A stretch of 64,000 bases of DNA from Affinirhizobium lemnae (GTDB taxonomy: Bacteria > Pseudomonadota > Alphaproteobacteria > Rhizobiales > Rhizobiaceae). The stretch lies in the NCBI RefSeq assembly GCF_022968395.1, contig NZ_JALJQZ010000017.1, positions 23,852 through 87,851 of the forward strand, in the 5' to 3' direction. A program made the translations under genes and the position numbers. The notes under the pieces are model-generated. The model was not told the origin of the DNA, did no database searches, and was given only the letters and a program-made list of their open reading frames with translations. Positions 26,972-36,116 of the stretch are shown here, piece by piece; within the stretch, counting starts at the first letter, position 1; the number at the start of each line of letters is the position of its first letter.

Positions 26972-28177
26972 TCAGCGCTCGGCCAGTGCAGCCTCACCCT
27001 TGCGCTCACGCACCAGGTTGATGAAGCGGCGGAACAGGTAGTGGCTGTCCTGCGGTCCGGGTGAGGCTTCCGGGTGATGCTGGACCGAAAAGACGGGCTT
27101 ACCTGCCAGGCGCAGGCCGCAATTGCTGCCATCGAACAGGGAAATATGAGTCTCCTCCACACCTTCCGGCAGCGACTTCGAGTCGATTGCAAAGCCGTGG
27201 TTCATGGAAACGATCTCAACCTTGCCGGTGGTGTGATCCTTGACCGGATGGTTGGCGCCATGGTGACCCTGGTGCATTTTCTCGGTCTTTGCGCCAAGCG
27301 CCAGACCCAGCATCTGGTGGCCAAGGCAAATGCCGAATGTCGGTGTTTCCGTCTTGATGATATGCTGGATGACCGGTACCGCATACTTGCCAGTTGCCGC
27401 CGGATCTCCCGGACCGTTTGACAGGAACACGCCATCGGGGTTCAGCGCCATGATGTCTTCGGCAGACGTGTTGGCAGGAACGACGGTTACCTTGCAATCC
27501 AAGCCGGTGAAGAGGCGCAGAATGTTGCGCTTCACACCATAGTCGACGCAGACGATGTGATACTTCGCGTCGTCTGCCTTGAGGTTGTCATAGCCTTCAT
27601 TCCAGACCCATGGCTTTTCGGTCCACTGCGAAGACTGACCTGATGTGGCTTCCTTGGCGAGGTCGAGATCCACCAGACCGCTCCACGCGCGGGCTTCCGC
27701 CTTTAGCGCTTCGATGTCGAACACGCCGTTCGGGTCATGGGCGATAACCGCGTTCGGTGCGCCATGCTCGCGGATCCAGGCAGTCAGCGCACGGGTGTCG
27801 ATACCCGAAAGGCCGATGATGCCGCGACTTGCCAGCCAGTCGTTCAGGTGCTTCGCCGCACGGTAGTTCGATGGCTCAGTGATGTCTGCCTTGAAGATGG
27901 TACCCACTGCGCCGCGGCGTGCTGCTGGCGTCAGGTCTTCCACGTCTTCGTCGTTGGTGCCGATATTGCCGATGTGCGGGAAGGTGAAGGTGACGATCTG
28001 TCCGAGATAGGACGGGTCTGTCAGGATTTCCTGATAGCCGGTGAGCGCAGTGTTGAAGCAGACTTCTGCCGTCACCTTGCCCGTGGCGCCAATACCGACG
28101 CCTTCGATTACCGTACCATCCGCGAGGACAAGGACAGCCGTTGGCTTGCGAGAGGTCCAGGGTGCAGTGTTGGTCAT
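26972..28177 (-). CDS. carA: carbamoyl-phosphate synthase small (glutaminase) subunit
   Basis: A 401-residue glutamine amidotransferase subunit that feeds ammonia to CarB. The N-terminal CarA-specific domain (AVLVLADGTVIEGVGIGATG) is followed by a class I GATase domain with the nucleophile cysteine in FGICLGHQMLGLALG and the His-Glu of the triad in FSVQHHPEASPGP. The ATG at 28177 begins MTNTAPWTSRKPTAVLVL; the upstream frame to 28234 is untypical and lacks a ribosome site. Divergent from the yqeY-like gene. Confidence 0.97.
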   Translation of the reverse strand: MTNTAPWTSRKPTAVLVLADGTVIEGVGIGATGKVTAEVCFNTALTGYQEILTDPSYLGQIVTFTFPHIGNIGTNDEDVEDLTPAARRGAVGTIFKADITEPSNYRAAKHLNDWLASRGIIGLSGIDTRALTAWIREHGAPNAVIAHDPNGVFDIEALKAEARAWSGLVDLDLAKEATSGQSSQWTEKPWVWNEGYDNLKADDAKYHIVCVDYGVKRNILRLFTGLDCKVTVVPANTSAEDIMALNPDGVFLSNGPGDPAATGKYAVPVIQHIIKTETPTFGICLGHQMLGLALGAKTEKMHQGHHGANHPVKDHTTGKVEIVSMNHGFAIDSKSLPEGVEETHISLFDGSNCGLRLAGKPVFSVQHHPEASPGPQDSHYLFRRFINLVRERKGEAALAER

Positions 28178-28496
28178 AACAGTTTGTCTCCGCCCGTTGC
28201 CCGGCCACTCAGCGCGGCAGAGCCATAGGGCCATCTATGGTCGCGAAAAATGGCGCACGGAAGGTCGCGCCTGGCTTTGGATACAATTCTCGTGCAGGTG
28301 CGGGAAAATAGTGAAAGTGTTTGCGATGGTCAATCCGAGTTCTCAAGGTAATCTGTCATTTGAACAGGGTAGATGCAAGTATTCCAACCTCCGAATTGAT
28401 CCGCATCGCCGGGTGGTTTAAGAGAGCGCCCACCAAAGGCGTCGTGCTTCAGCAAAACGAAATGCGCGGACGCCTTTACAAGGAGATAAGAAGAAG
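28178..28496. promoter_or_regulatory. divergent carA / yqeY-like promoter region with leader hairpin
   Basis: 319 gene-free bases. A perfect 9-bp inverted repeat AAAGGCGTC/GACGCCTTT (28435-28443 and 28469-28477) ends two bases before the AAGGAG ribosome site of the forward gene, so the hairpin could influence its translation. Its arms resemble those of the palindrome at 3308-3351. Promoter hexamers were not assigned. Confidence 0.35.
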
Positions 28497-28949
28497 ATGA
28501 TGCGCGACACACTTTCCAATGCGATGAAGGAAGCCTTGAAGGCCAAGGATAGTCGTCGCCTTTCCACCGTCCGCCTGATCCAGACCGCGGTCAAGGATCG
28601 CGACATCGCCCATCGCGGCGTAGGCAAGGACCCGGTAACTGACGATGAGATCCTGCAGATCCTGCAGAAGATGATCAAGCAGCGCGAAGAATCGGCCAAG
28701 ATCTATGACGAGGGCGGTCGCGCCGAACTTGCTGCGCAGGAGCGGGAGGAAATCGAAATCATTCGTTCCTTCATGCCCGAACAGATGTCAGACGAGGCCG
28801 TGCGTGCTGCCTGCGAGGCGGTGATTGCAGAGATTGGGGCTCAGGGTCTGCGCGACATGGGCAAGGTCATTGGCGTTCTGAAAGAGCGCTATGCCGGACA
28901 GATGGATTTTGCAAAGGCATCCGGGCTGGTCAAAGAACTTTTGAAGTAA
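28497..28949 (+). CDS. GatB/YqeY domain protein
   Basis: A 150-residue soluble all-helical protein of the YqeY family, related to the C-terminal tail domain of GatB (Asp/Glu-tRNA amidotransferase). Features are the N-terminal LSNAMKEALKAKDSRRLSTVRLIQTAVKDRDIA, the central ILQKMIKQREESAKIYDEGGRAELAAQEREEIEII, and the C-terminal MGKVIGVLKERYAGQMDFAKASGLVKELL. A tRNA-related role is presumed but unproven. AAGGAG lies upstream, and a strong terminator follows. In rhizobia it commonly sits between carA and dnaG, as here. Confidence 0.92.
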   Translation: MMRDTLSNAMKEALKAKDSRRLSTVRLIQTAVKDRDIAHRGVGKDPVTDDEILQILQKMIKQREESAKIYDEGGRAELAAQEREEIEIIRSFMPEQMSDEAVRAACEAVIAEIGAQGLRDMGKVIGVLKERYAGQMDFAKASGLVKELLK

Positions 28950-28973
28950 GCCGATCTCGATTTAACCTATACG

Positions 28974-29009
28974 AAAGGGCTGGATCCGGGGAAGAGGATC
29001 CAGCCCTTT
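28974..29009 (+). terminator. terminator of the yqeY-like gene
   Basis: A 14-bp perfect stem (AAAGGGCTGGATCC/GGATCCAGCCCTTT) with an 8-base loop, about 25 bases after the stop codon. Confidence 0.85.
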
Positions 29010-29057
29010 CGTTTGGAGGTCATTTTGTATCAGAGGCAAGCGAGGCAGGACTTAGGG

Positions 29058-29267
29058 ATGGTCCTGCCTCTCTATGCCTGGACATTTGCAACGCGCTCCA
29101 GGGAAGAGCTGTTGCTGAAGGCGCGAGCGGGGGGCTGCATCTGCGCCTTTTCTGTCAACCTTCCCGATGGAGAGTGGGACGTCGAGAAGGCATTGGTAGA
29201 AAACGCCCCCAGCTGCAAACAATCAAATTACAAAATTATAATTTTTGCTCCGCAACATGCGCCTTAG
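29058..29267 (+). CDS. possible small protein, unrecognised
   Basis: A 69-codon frame starting at ATG 29058, with a TTG-initiated extension to 29013 that has a better GGAGG upstream. The body (LPLYAWTFATRSREELLLKARAGGCICAFSVNLPDGEWDVEKAL) has G/C-ending codon preference resembling the neighbours up to about residue 52, after which composition becomes AT-rich. No homologue is recognised and it may be spurious. Otherwise the 29010-29396 gap ahead of dnaG holds only an AT-rich stretch near 29220-29255. Confidence 0.25.
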   Translation: MVLPLYAWTFATRSREELLLKARAGGCICAFSVNLPDGEWDVEKALVENAPSCKQSNYKIIIFAPQHAP

Positions 29268-29396
29268 TTTGGTCACAAGCCGGGCGAGAAGTAAGAGGTT
29301 ATCTTGTTTGGAGCTGTGGATAGTGGGGGCTGCTGTCGATGATGATGGCGCATTGGCCGGGCACGTACTACATGGTTGAATAAGCTTGAGGGTCCA

Positions 29397-31433
29397 ATGC
29401 GCTTTTCCAACACTTTCCTAGACGAGATACGCGACCGGGTGCCGATCTCGACGGTGATTGCGCGCCGCGTCACATGGGACCGCAAGAAGACGAATGTCTC
29501 TCGCGGTGACTTCTGGGCGTGCTGCCCATTTCATGGTGAAAAGAGCCCGAGCTTCCACTGCGAGGATCGCAAGGGGCGCTACCATTGTTTCGGCTGCGGT
29601 GTTTCTGGTGACCATTTTCGGTTTCTGCAGGAAATCGAGGGCATGAGTTTCGTCGAATCGGTACAGACCATCGCCGATCTGGCGGGCATTGCCATGCCGC
29701 AGCCGGATGTACAGGCGGAAAAGCGCGAGAAAGAGCGCGCGACCCTGATCGATGTTATGGAAATGGCGACCCGTTTTTTCCAGGATCAGCTTCAGAGTGC
29801 GGTGGGAGCCAAGGCACGGGCCTATCTGCGTGACCGTGGCTTGAGTGCGAAGACTATTGATACGTTCCGCCTCGGCTATGCTCCCGACAGCCGCAACGCG
29901 CTGAAGGAGCATTTGGCGAGCAAAGGCATTCCGAAGGAGCAGATCGAGGCTTGCGGCCTGGTGGTGCATGGCGAGGGTATTGCCGTTTCCTACGACCGGT
30001 TTCGTGACCGCGTCATGTTTCCCATTCTCTCGTCCCGCGAGAAGGTGATCGCCTTTGGCGGGCGGGCCATGTCGCCGGATGCGCCTGCGAAATATCTGAA
30101 CTCCAATGAGACAGAACTCTTCCACAAGGGCAATGTGCTCTACAATTTCACGCGGGCCCGCAGGGCGTCGCAGATCGGTGCCCGCGGACAGGCGGAGCAG
30201 GGCACCATCATCGCTGTCGAAGGCTATATGGATGTCATCGCGCTGCATCAGGCGGGCGTTGAAAATGCGGTGGCACCGCTCGGCACCGCGCTGACGGAAA
30301 ACCAGCTTGAGCTGCTTTGGCGCATGACATCGGAGCCTGTTCTCTGCTTCGATGGCGACGGTGCCGGTGTTCGCGCTGCCCATCGTGCCGCCGATCTGGC
30401 GCTTCCGCACTTGAAACCCGGCCGCTCGGTGCGTTTTGCGCTTCTGCCCGATGGCAAGGATCCCGATGATCTCGTGCGGCATGAGGGTCGGGAGCCGTTC
30501 GACCGTGTCATGGCGCAGGCCAAGCCGCTCTCCGAGATGATCTGGTCGCGCGAGACGGCGGGTGGCGGTTTCGAGACTCCGGAAAAGAAGGCCGAGCTCG
30601 AGGCGCGCTTGAAGCAGATCGTCTCGGTGATTGCGGACGAAAGCGTGCGCCGCCTCTACCAGCAGGATGTTCGCGAGCGGCTAAACTCGTTTTTTCGCCC
30701 ACAATACGGTGCTGGACAAGGGTTTGGAGGACAGGCCTATGGTGGGCAGGCGCAGCGGGGGCAGGGCCGACGACCAGGTGGTGGTGCTGCCGGAGGCTTC
30801 GGCAGCAAGGGGCCGGCGGCAGGTTCGAGCCGTAGCATGAGCGTGTCGGATCGTTTGGCGCGGACGGGTGTCGTTCGTGGGTATCAAGAGCTTCCGGCAC
30901 TGCGCGAGGTCGTTCTGGCGATCACCATCGTCAACCACCCGCAATTGCTGCTGGAGGAATATGACGAGATCGCCGCCATCGACTTCGATAATCGCGATCT
31001 CCAGCGTTTCTGGTCGGCCATGCTCCCGGTTGCAGCTACGGCTGGTCCGCATCTATCGCGGGACTATCTTTTGGAAAAACTGAGCGCACAGGGTCTAGAG
31101 CAACTGGTGGCGGCGCTGGATCAGCAGGTGCGCAATGCGCGTCTCTGGATTGCAACCGAACAGGCCGCCATTGAAGATGCGCGAGAAGGGTATCGGCAGG
31201 CGCTTTCGCTACATAAGAGGACTAAGGCCCTACGTTTCGAAAAAATGGGACTCGAGCGCGAAATTGCGATCGCGACCGAAGCCGGTGATGAAAACAATAT
31301 CGAGCCTTTGTTGCGGGCGCTTTCGGAAGTTCAGCTCGAAATCACGCGCATGGAAAACCAGGAGGCCATCATCGACGGTTTCGGTGTCATGTCAGGCCGC
31401 GTGAAAGGCGCAGCGGTTAGTCATGGAAATTGA
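29397..31433 (+). CDS. dnaG: DNA primase
   Basis: A 678-residue primase that synthesises RNA primers at the replication fork. The CHC2 zinc-binding domain has ligands C43, H46, C64 and C67. The Toprim catalytic core has the acidic motifs IAVEGYMDVIALHQAG and LCFDGDGAGVRAA. A Gly/Gln-rich linker (GAGQGFGGQAYGGQAQRGQGRR, about residues 442-470) precedes the C-terminal helicase-interaction domain. The start at 29397 follows GAGGG by 4 bases; the ATG at 29376 lacks a site. Directly upstream of rpoD, as in the macromolecular-synthesis operon of many bacteria. Confidence 0.97.
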   Translation: MRFSNTFLDEIRDRVPISTVIARRVTWDRKKTNVSRGDFWACCPFHGEKSPSFHCEDRKGRYHCFGCGVSGDHFRFLQEIEGMSFVESVQTIADLAGIAMPQPDVQAEKREKERATLIDVMEMATRFFQDQLQSAVGAKARAYLRDRGLSAKTIDTFRLGYAPDSRNALKEHLASKGIPKEQIEACGLVVHGEGIAVSYDRFRDRVMFPILSSREKVIAFGGRAMSPDAPAKYLNSNETELFHKGNVLYNFTRARRASQIGARGQAEQGTIIAVEGYMDVIALHQAGVENAVAPLGTALTENQLELLWRMTSEPVLCFDGDGAGVRAAHRAADLALPHLKPGRSVRFALLPDGKDPDDLVRHEGREPFDRVMAQAKPLSEMIWSRETAGGGFETPEKKAELEARLKQIVSVIADESVRRLYQQDVRERLNSFFRPQYGAGQGFGGQAYGGQAQRGQGRRPGGGAAGGFGSKGPAAGSSRSMSVSDRLARTGVVRGYQELPALREVVLAITIVNHPQLLLEEYDEIAAIDFDNRDLQRFWSAMLPVAATAGPHLSRDYLLEKLSAQGLEQLVAALDQQVRNARLWIATEQAAIEDAREGYRQALSLHKRTKALRFEKMGLEREIAIATEAGDENNIEPLLRALSEVQLEITRMENQEAIIDGFGVMSGRVKGAAVSHGN

Positions 31434-31826
31434 GGTCTGATCGGTTCTTGGTACGTTTGGGTATCTTGCCAAACGGAAAATCATCACCACTTAAGCGACA
31501 ACCGTGATGTGGTGTGAGGAAGCACGGTGGTTTGCGTTTTTCCACTTTAATCGCTGTGTTGGCCGCATAAAGGCTTGACGGGAGGGAAATTTGTGGGAAT
31601 CACCGTCCTAGACATTCATAGGCGGAGTGAAGCACACCGACATACGATCATGGTCCTTCGCCTTAGCGATAACCAGGTTTTGTTTTGTGGCTGACTTCCG
31701 CCTTGGTTAATCGGGAATTAATTGTCCACCCGGTACGTGTTCTGGTGCGATTCGCGACGCTGTTTTACAGGGTCGTGGCGGCGAAGCCGAAGCGCTGCGA
31801 ATGACGTCCAAGGAAAGACGAAATAC
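31434..31826 (+). promoter_or_regulatory. dnaG-rpoD intergenic region
   Basis: 393 bases without a gene. The size indicates that rpoD has its own promoter(s). A CTTGAC at about 31574-31579 could be a -35, but no good -10 stands 17 bases away. An inverted pair TACGTTTGGG / CCAAACGGA near 31451-31480 is a possible weak terminator for dnaG. No small RNA was recognised. Confidence 0.3.
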
Positions 31827-33878
31827 ATGGCAACAAAAGTCAAAGAAAACGAAGAAGCTGAAAACGAACGCGACGGCGCAAGCGACGGTCCGCTTCTCGA
31901 CCTTTCGGATGACGCGGTCAAGAAAATGATCAAGCTCGCGAAGAAGCGCGGCTATGTGACCATGGACGAGCTGAACGCGGTGCTTCCTTCGGAAGAAGTG
32001 ACCTCCGAGCAGATCGAAGACACGATGGCAATGCTGTCCGACATGGGCATCAACGTTGTGGAAGACGATGACGCCGAGGAAAAGGAAGCCGAGGAAGACA
32101 GCAGCGACGATGAGGCCGAAAGCGAAGGTGGCGAACTGACCACCACGACCGGCACGGCTGTTGCTGCGACCAAGAAGCGCGAGCCGACAGACCGTACCGA
32201 CGATCCGGTGCGCATGTATCTGCGTGAAATGGGGTCTGTCGAGCTTCTGTCGCGCGAGGGCGAAATTGCCATCGCCAAGCGCATCGAGGCCGGCCGCGAA
32301 ACCATGATCGCGGGTCTGTGCGAAAGCCCGCTGACCTTCCAGGCGCTCATCATCTGGCGTGACGAGCTGAACGAAGGCACGACGCTGCTTCGCGAAATCA
32401 TCGATCTGGAAACCACCTATTCCGGTCCGGAAGCCAAGGCTGCGCCGCAGTTCCAGAGCCCGGAAAAGATCGAGGCCGACCGCAAGGCTGCCGAGGAAAA
32501 GGAAAAGACGCGCCGGTCGCGTTCTCCGGCCAATGACGACGACATCACCAATGTCGGCGGCGATATGCCCATGCCGGAAGAAGAGGAAGAGGACGATGAT
32601 GAATCGAGCCTTTCCCTTGCCGCCATGGAAGCGGAACTGCGCCCGCAGGTCATGGAAACGCTTGACCTGATTGCAGATACCTACAAGAAGCTGCGCAAGC
32701 TGCAGGACCAGCAGGTGGAGGCCCGCCTGTCCTGCACCGGCACGCTTTCGTCCGGCCAGGAGCGTCGCTACAAGGAACTGAAGGATCAGCTGATCACGGC
32801 GGTCAAGTCGTTGTCGCTCAACCAGAACCGTATCGACAGCCTTGTCGAGCAGCTCTACGACATCAACAAGCGCCTCGTTCAGAACGAAGGTCGCCTGTTG
32901 CGTCTTGCCGAATCCTATGGCGTGAAGCGCGAGAGCTTCCTCGAGCAGTATCAGGGTGCCGAACTCGATCCGCACTGGATGAAGTCCATCGCCAACCTCG
33001 CTGCGCGCGGCTGGAAGGAATTCGCCAAGTCGGAAAACCAGACGATCCGCGACATCCGTCAGGAAATCCAGAATCTGGCGACGGAAACCGGCATTTCGGT
33101 CACGGAATTCCGCCGTATCGTGCATATGGTGCAGAAGGGCGAGCGCGAGGCGCGCATTGCCAAGAAAGAAATGGTCGAGGCAAACCTGCGTCTCGTCATC
33201 TCCATCGCCAAGAAATACACAAACCGTGGCTTGCAGTTCCTGGATCTTATTCAGGAAGGTAATATCGGGTTGATGAAGGCGGTCGATAAGTTCGAATATC
33301 GTCGTGGCTACAAGTTCTCGACCTACGCGACTTGGTGGATTCGTCAGGCTATCACGCGTTCGATTGCCGACCAGGCGCGTACGATCCGTATTCCGGTGCA
33401 CATGATCGAAACGATCAACAAGATCGTTCGTACATCGCGCCAGATGCTGCACGAAATCGGTCGTGAGCCGACACCGGAGGAGCTGGCGGAAAAGCTGGCC
33501 ATGCCGCTGGAAAAGGTGCGCAAGGTTCTGAAGATTGCCAAGGAGCCGATCTCTCTCGAAACCCCGGTGGGCGACGAAGAAGACAGCCACCTCGGCGATT
33601 TCATCGAGGACAAGAACGCGCTTTTACCGATCGATGCTGCCATTCAGGCAAACCTGCGCGAGACTACGACACGCGTTCTGGCATCGCTGACGCCGCGTGA
33701 AGAGCGTGTTCTGCGCATGCGCTTCGGTATCGGCATGAACACTGACCATACGCTGGAAGAAGTCGGACAGCAGTTCTCGGTTACCCGCGAGCGTATCCGC
33801 CAGATCGAGGCGAAGGCCCTTCGCAAGCTGAAGCACCCCAGCCGCTCGCGCAAACTGCGCAGCTTCTTGGATAGCTAA
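31827..33878 (+). CDS. rpoD: RNA polymerase primary sigma factor SigA/RpoD
   Basis: A 683-residue group 1 sigma factor. The acidic region 1.1 ([32 protein letters not shown]) is followed by region 1.2 ([29 protein letters not shown]), a long acidic non-conserved region with a Glu/Asp run (EEEEEDDDE) near residue 255, region 2 ([37 protein letters not shown]), region 3, and region 4 ([29 protein letters not shown]). Directs transcription from housekeeping promoters. The start at 31827 begins [10 protein letters not shown], as in relatives; the open frame upstream to 31722 has no ribosome site. Confidence 0.98.
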   Translation: MATKVKENEEAENERDGASDGPLLDLSDDAVKKMIKLAKKRGYVTMDELNAVLPSEEVTSEQIEDTMAMLSDMGINVVEDDDAEEKEAEEDSSDDEAESEGGELTTTTGTAVAATKKREPTDRTDDPVRMYLREMGSVELLSREGEIAIAKRIEAGRETMIAGLCESPLTFQALIIWRDELNEGTTLLREIIDLETTYSGPEAKAAPQFQSPEKIEADRKAAEEKEKTRRSRSPANDDDITNVGGDMPMPEEEEEDDDESSLSLAAMEAELRPQVMETLDLIADTYKKLRKLQDQQVEARLSCTGTLSSGQERRYKELKDQLITAVKSLSLNQNRIDSLVEQLYDINKRLVQNEGRLLRLAESYGVKRESFLEQYQGAELDPHWMKSIANLAARGWKEFAKSENQTIRDIRQEIQNLATETGISVTEFRRIVHMVQKGEREARIAKKEMVEANLRLVISIAKKYTNRGLQFLDLIQEGNIGLMKAVDKFEYRRGYKFSTYATWWIRQAITRSIADQARTIRIPVHMIETINKIVRTSRQMLHEIGREPTPEELAEKLAMPLEKVRKVLKIAKEPISLETPVGDEEDSHLGDFIEDKNALLPIDAAIQANLRETTTRVLASLTPREERVLRMRFGIGMNTDHTLEEVGQQFSVTRERIRQIEAKALRKLKHPSRSRKLRSFLDS

Positions 33879-33905
33879 ACTCATCTTGTCTCAACGACCA
33901 AGACC

Positions 33906-33936
33906 CGGCGGAACCGACCTTCCGCCGGTTTTTTTG
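33906..33936 (+). terminator. rpoD terminator
   Basis: A 7-bp GC stem CCGGCGG/CCGCCGG with a 10-base loop and seven T residues, 28 bases after the stop codon. Confidence 0.85.
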
Positions 33937-33999
33937 TTTGTGCACTTGCTTTTGATGCGTGAAGCTCTCGATTGTCTCGGTTTATCCGCCTACATGTGA

Positions 34000-35034
34000 A
34001 TGATGCAGGATGAACCTGACCATCAGTCGCCAATTCAAGAGGCCGCTCCAAAACCCGGTTACCCGCTGGGAGCCTTGGCGTCTGTTGCCATTCACGTTGT
34101 GGTTCTCGGCGCGATCCTGATCGGTCTGCCTCACTCCGATCCGCCGCAGCCGACGGAAGAGACAGTTTCAGTCGAGATCGTTCCACCGCCTGAACCTGAG
34201 CCGGAAAAGCCGCCTGAGCAACCTCCGGCAACAAAGGCTGAAGAACCGCCACCCCCACCGCCACCGCAGGACAAGCCGGATCCCGAAAGGCCGGTGATTT
34301 CTACGCAGACACCCGTTCTTCGGCCTGCGTTTCAGTTCGGTGAAAAGGATAGCGGCCCGGAAAGGGCACTGGATGGCGATGGTGCCGAGGCAGCCAGGCC
34401 AGAGCCTTCGCCACCTGTGCAGCAGGAAACACCGGCTGAAGCCAAACCCGTTGAAGCGCCGCAGGAGCCCCCGCCGCCCGCGGATGCCCAGACCGCCGAA
34501 CAGGTTGAGAAGCCCGCTGAAGCCCAGCCGGAGATCGGCTTGCCGGAAGTCGACACACCGGCCAATGCGGGGCAGGGAGAGGCTCTTGCCTCTGTTGTTC
34601 CCCTGCCGATGGCAAAGCCTGAGAAACCCGCCGATGCTGAACTCAAGCCACCGGCAGCCCAGACGAAGGCTACGCTGCGGGAGGCCAGGAAACTCTATTC
34701 CGCATCGGCCAGCGGTGAAATGGTGGCGATGATGGCAATGGCTGGTGTGCCGCGGGAGCAGCGCGCATCACAGCTGTGCGCCACGGAATTGCGTGAGCAG
34801 TTGAAACATAGCAAAGAACGGTTCGACCCGGAATATCTGCCGAATATTCGCCTTCAGACAGGAAATGTGATGCAGGTCGATCTCGCAGCTTTTCGTGCGT
34901 CCGGCGTCTGGTACGATATCCACTATCGATGCGAAGTGGATGGCGATGCCACGCGGGTGACGAGCTTCCAATTCGCCGTGGGGGAGAAGGTGCCTCGCAG
35001 CCAATGGGCAGCGCGCCGCTTCCCGGTTCATTGA
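34000..35034 (+). CDS. DUF930 protein with TonB-like Pro-rich N-terminus
   Basis: A 344-residue protein. One TM helix at about residues 23-43 (PLGALASVAIHVVVLGAILIGLP) is followed by a very Pro/Glu-rich segment (about 55-100), including runs such as PPPEPEPEKPPEQPP, then a Pro/Ala/Glu-rich linker to about 215. The C-terminal domain from about 220 (LREARKLYSASASGEMVAMMAMAGVPREQRASQLCATELREQL ... YDIHYRCEVDGDATRVTSFQFAVG) matches DUF930. The anchor plus Pro-rich periplasmic arm recalls TonB/TolA, so it probably spans the periplasm. Function unknown. The family is largely rhizobial. No strong ribosome site; tandem ATGs at 34000 and 34003. Confidence 0.8.
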   Translation: MMQDEPDHQSPIQEAAPKPGYPLGALASVAIHVVVLGAILIGLPHSDPPQPTEETVSVEIVPPPEPEPEKPPEQPPATKAEEPPPPPPPQDKPDPERPVISTQTPVLRPAFQFGEKDSGPERALDGDGAEAARPEPSPPVQQETPAEAKPVEAPQEPPPPADAQTAEQVEKPAEAQPEIGLPEVDTPANAGQGEALASVVPLPMAKPEKPADAELKPPAAQTKATLREARKLYSASASGEMVAMMAMAGVPREQRASQLCATELREQLKHSKERFDPEYLPNIRLQTGNVMQVDLAAFRASGVWYDIHYRCEVDGDATRVTSFQFAVGEKVPRSQWAARRFPVH

Positions 35035-35047
35035 GAAAGGCGCAAGC

Positions 35048-35470
35048 ATGCCGCAGACGACGCTGAGGATACCCACGCGAGGCCAGGGGCTTTACGAGTT
35101 CACCGAACAGGCGAGCTCCTTCGTGGGTCAGGCTGGTATTCTCGAAGGCCTATTGACTGTTTTTGTCCGACATACGTCGTGTTCGCTGATCATTCAGGAG
35201 AATGCCGATCCTGACGTCCAGACCGACTTGAAGCATTTCTTTCAGCGGCTGGTTCCACCGAGCGACGACGCTTCGATGCGGTGGATGATCCATACGACGG
35301 AGGGGCCGGATGATATGCCTGCCCATATAAAATCTGCACTGACTCAGGTATCGATCGGAATTCCCATCATGGCCGGTCGTTTGGCGCTTGGCACGTGGCA
35401 GGGCATATATCTGTTCGAACATCGCGACCGGCCTCATCAGCGTGAGGTTGTCTTGCATGTGTCTTCGTGA
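35048..35470 (+). CDS. YjbQ/UPF0047 family protein
   Basis: A 140-residue single-domain beta-sandwich protein of the YjbQ (UPF0047) family. Conserved motifs are FVRHTSCSLIIQENADPDVQTDLKHFF, DDMPAHIKSAL and LALGTWQGIYLFEHRDRPHQREVVLHV. The His/Cys/Asp set forms a metal-binding pocket; some members can substitute weakly for thiamine-phosphate synthase, but the physiological role is unresolved. AAGG stands 7 bases upstream of the ATG. The gene starts 13 bases after the DUF930 stop and is probably cotranscribed. Confidence 0.92.
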   Translation: MPQTTLRIPTRGQGLYEFTEQASSFVGQAGILEGLLTVFVRHTSCSLIIQENADPDVQTDLKHFFQRLVPPSDDASMRWMIHTTEGPDDMPAHIKSALTQVSIGIPIMAGRLALGTWQGIYLFEHRDRPHQREVVLHVSS

Positions 35471-35483
35471 GCAGATGAACGTT

Positions 35484-35515
35484 TTCTGAACGCGAAATTC
35501 GGAACCTGTTCAGAA
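35484..35515. repeat. 8-bp inverted repeat upstream of the secreted repeat protein gene
   Basis: A perfect TTCTGAAC/GTTCAGAA pair with a 16-base spacer, just after the YjbQ-family stop and 60 bases before the next start. It could be a regulator site for the downstream gene or a weak terminator without a T-run. Confidence 0.4.
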
Positions 35516-35575
35516 GTTTGGTGCTATTTCTCCATCATCGCCGAAGAGGCCAGGAATTAGCCGGAGACCCCGCCC

Positions 35576-35962
35576 ATGAAAATGATCATCACCAAGACCG
35601 TTCTTGCCGCCGCCGTGATGGCAACGGCTGCTCTGGCCCCGCTTGCCAGTGCGTCAGCCTCTGACGATCTGCGCATCCAGGTCCAGTTCTTCGATGGTCG
35701 TCGTGATGAAGGACCGCGCTGGGACCGTGGCCCGGATCGTGATTGGGGTCGTGATCGTGGCCGTGACTGGGGCCGCGACCGTGATCGCGACCGGGGCTGT
35801 GCTTCCTGGATGGCTGAGGAAAAGGCCTCCCGCATGGGCCTTCGCCGCGCGCATGTTGTTGATGTCAATCGTCGTGTCGTTGTCGTCAACGGCTATGATC
35901 GCGGCGGACCAAACCGTATCATCTTCGCCAACGAGCGTGGTTGCCCAGTCGTGAGCCGCTGA
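35576..35962 (+). CDS. small secreted protein with Asp-Arg-Gly repeats
   Basis: A 128-residue protein with a clear Sec signal peptide (MIITKTVLAAAVMATAALAPLASASA, cleavage near residue 28). A charged low-complexity segment at about residues 42-75 is made of repeated D/R/W/G units (DWGRDRGRDWGRDRDRDRG), encoded by near-repeating GGTCGTGATCGT-type codons. The C-terminal domain (ASWMAEEKASRMGLRRAHVVDVNRRVVVVNGYDRGGPNRIIFANERGCPVVSR) resembles other small rhizobial periplasmic proteins. It has two cysteines, C76 and C123, that could pair. Function unknown. GGAG stands 9 bases upstream; it has its own terminator. Confidence 0.75.
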   Translation: MKMIITKTVLAAAVMATAALAPLASASASDDLRIQVQFFDGRRDEGPRWDRGPDRDWGRDRGRDWGRDRDRDRGCASWMAEEKASRMGLRRAHVVDVNRRVVVVNGYDRGGPNRIIFANERGCPVVSR

Positions 35963-35988
35963 ACATACCATTCGTCCTGATTATCAAG

Positions 35989-36031
35989 TGCCGTCGATAT
36001 CGAGGTTCGTCCCGAAATCGACGGCATTTTT
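35989..36031 (+). terminator. terminator of the secreted repeat-protein gene
   Basis: A 9-bp stem TGCCGTCGA/TCGACGGCA around a 20-base loop, then five T residues. Confidence 0.7.
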
Positions 36032-36116
36032 GCGTCAAGGCGGTAAGGTTTATCATCTGACGGCGTCATGGATTGCGGGGCGGCGAGTCTATTTGCCTTG
36101 AATTTAAATTTCTTTC

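Noticed and set aside
31707..33590. 627-codon reverse frame opposite rpoD
   Set aside because: Long only because of rpoD codon bias; the His/Arg/Leu-rich product looks like no protein, while rpoD on the other strand is certain.
35730..35800. Tandem short repeats that might suggest a CRISPR array
   Set aside because: They are in-frame Asp/Arg/Gly codon repeats inside a secreted protein gene, without uniform repeats and spacers.
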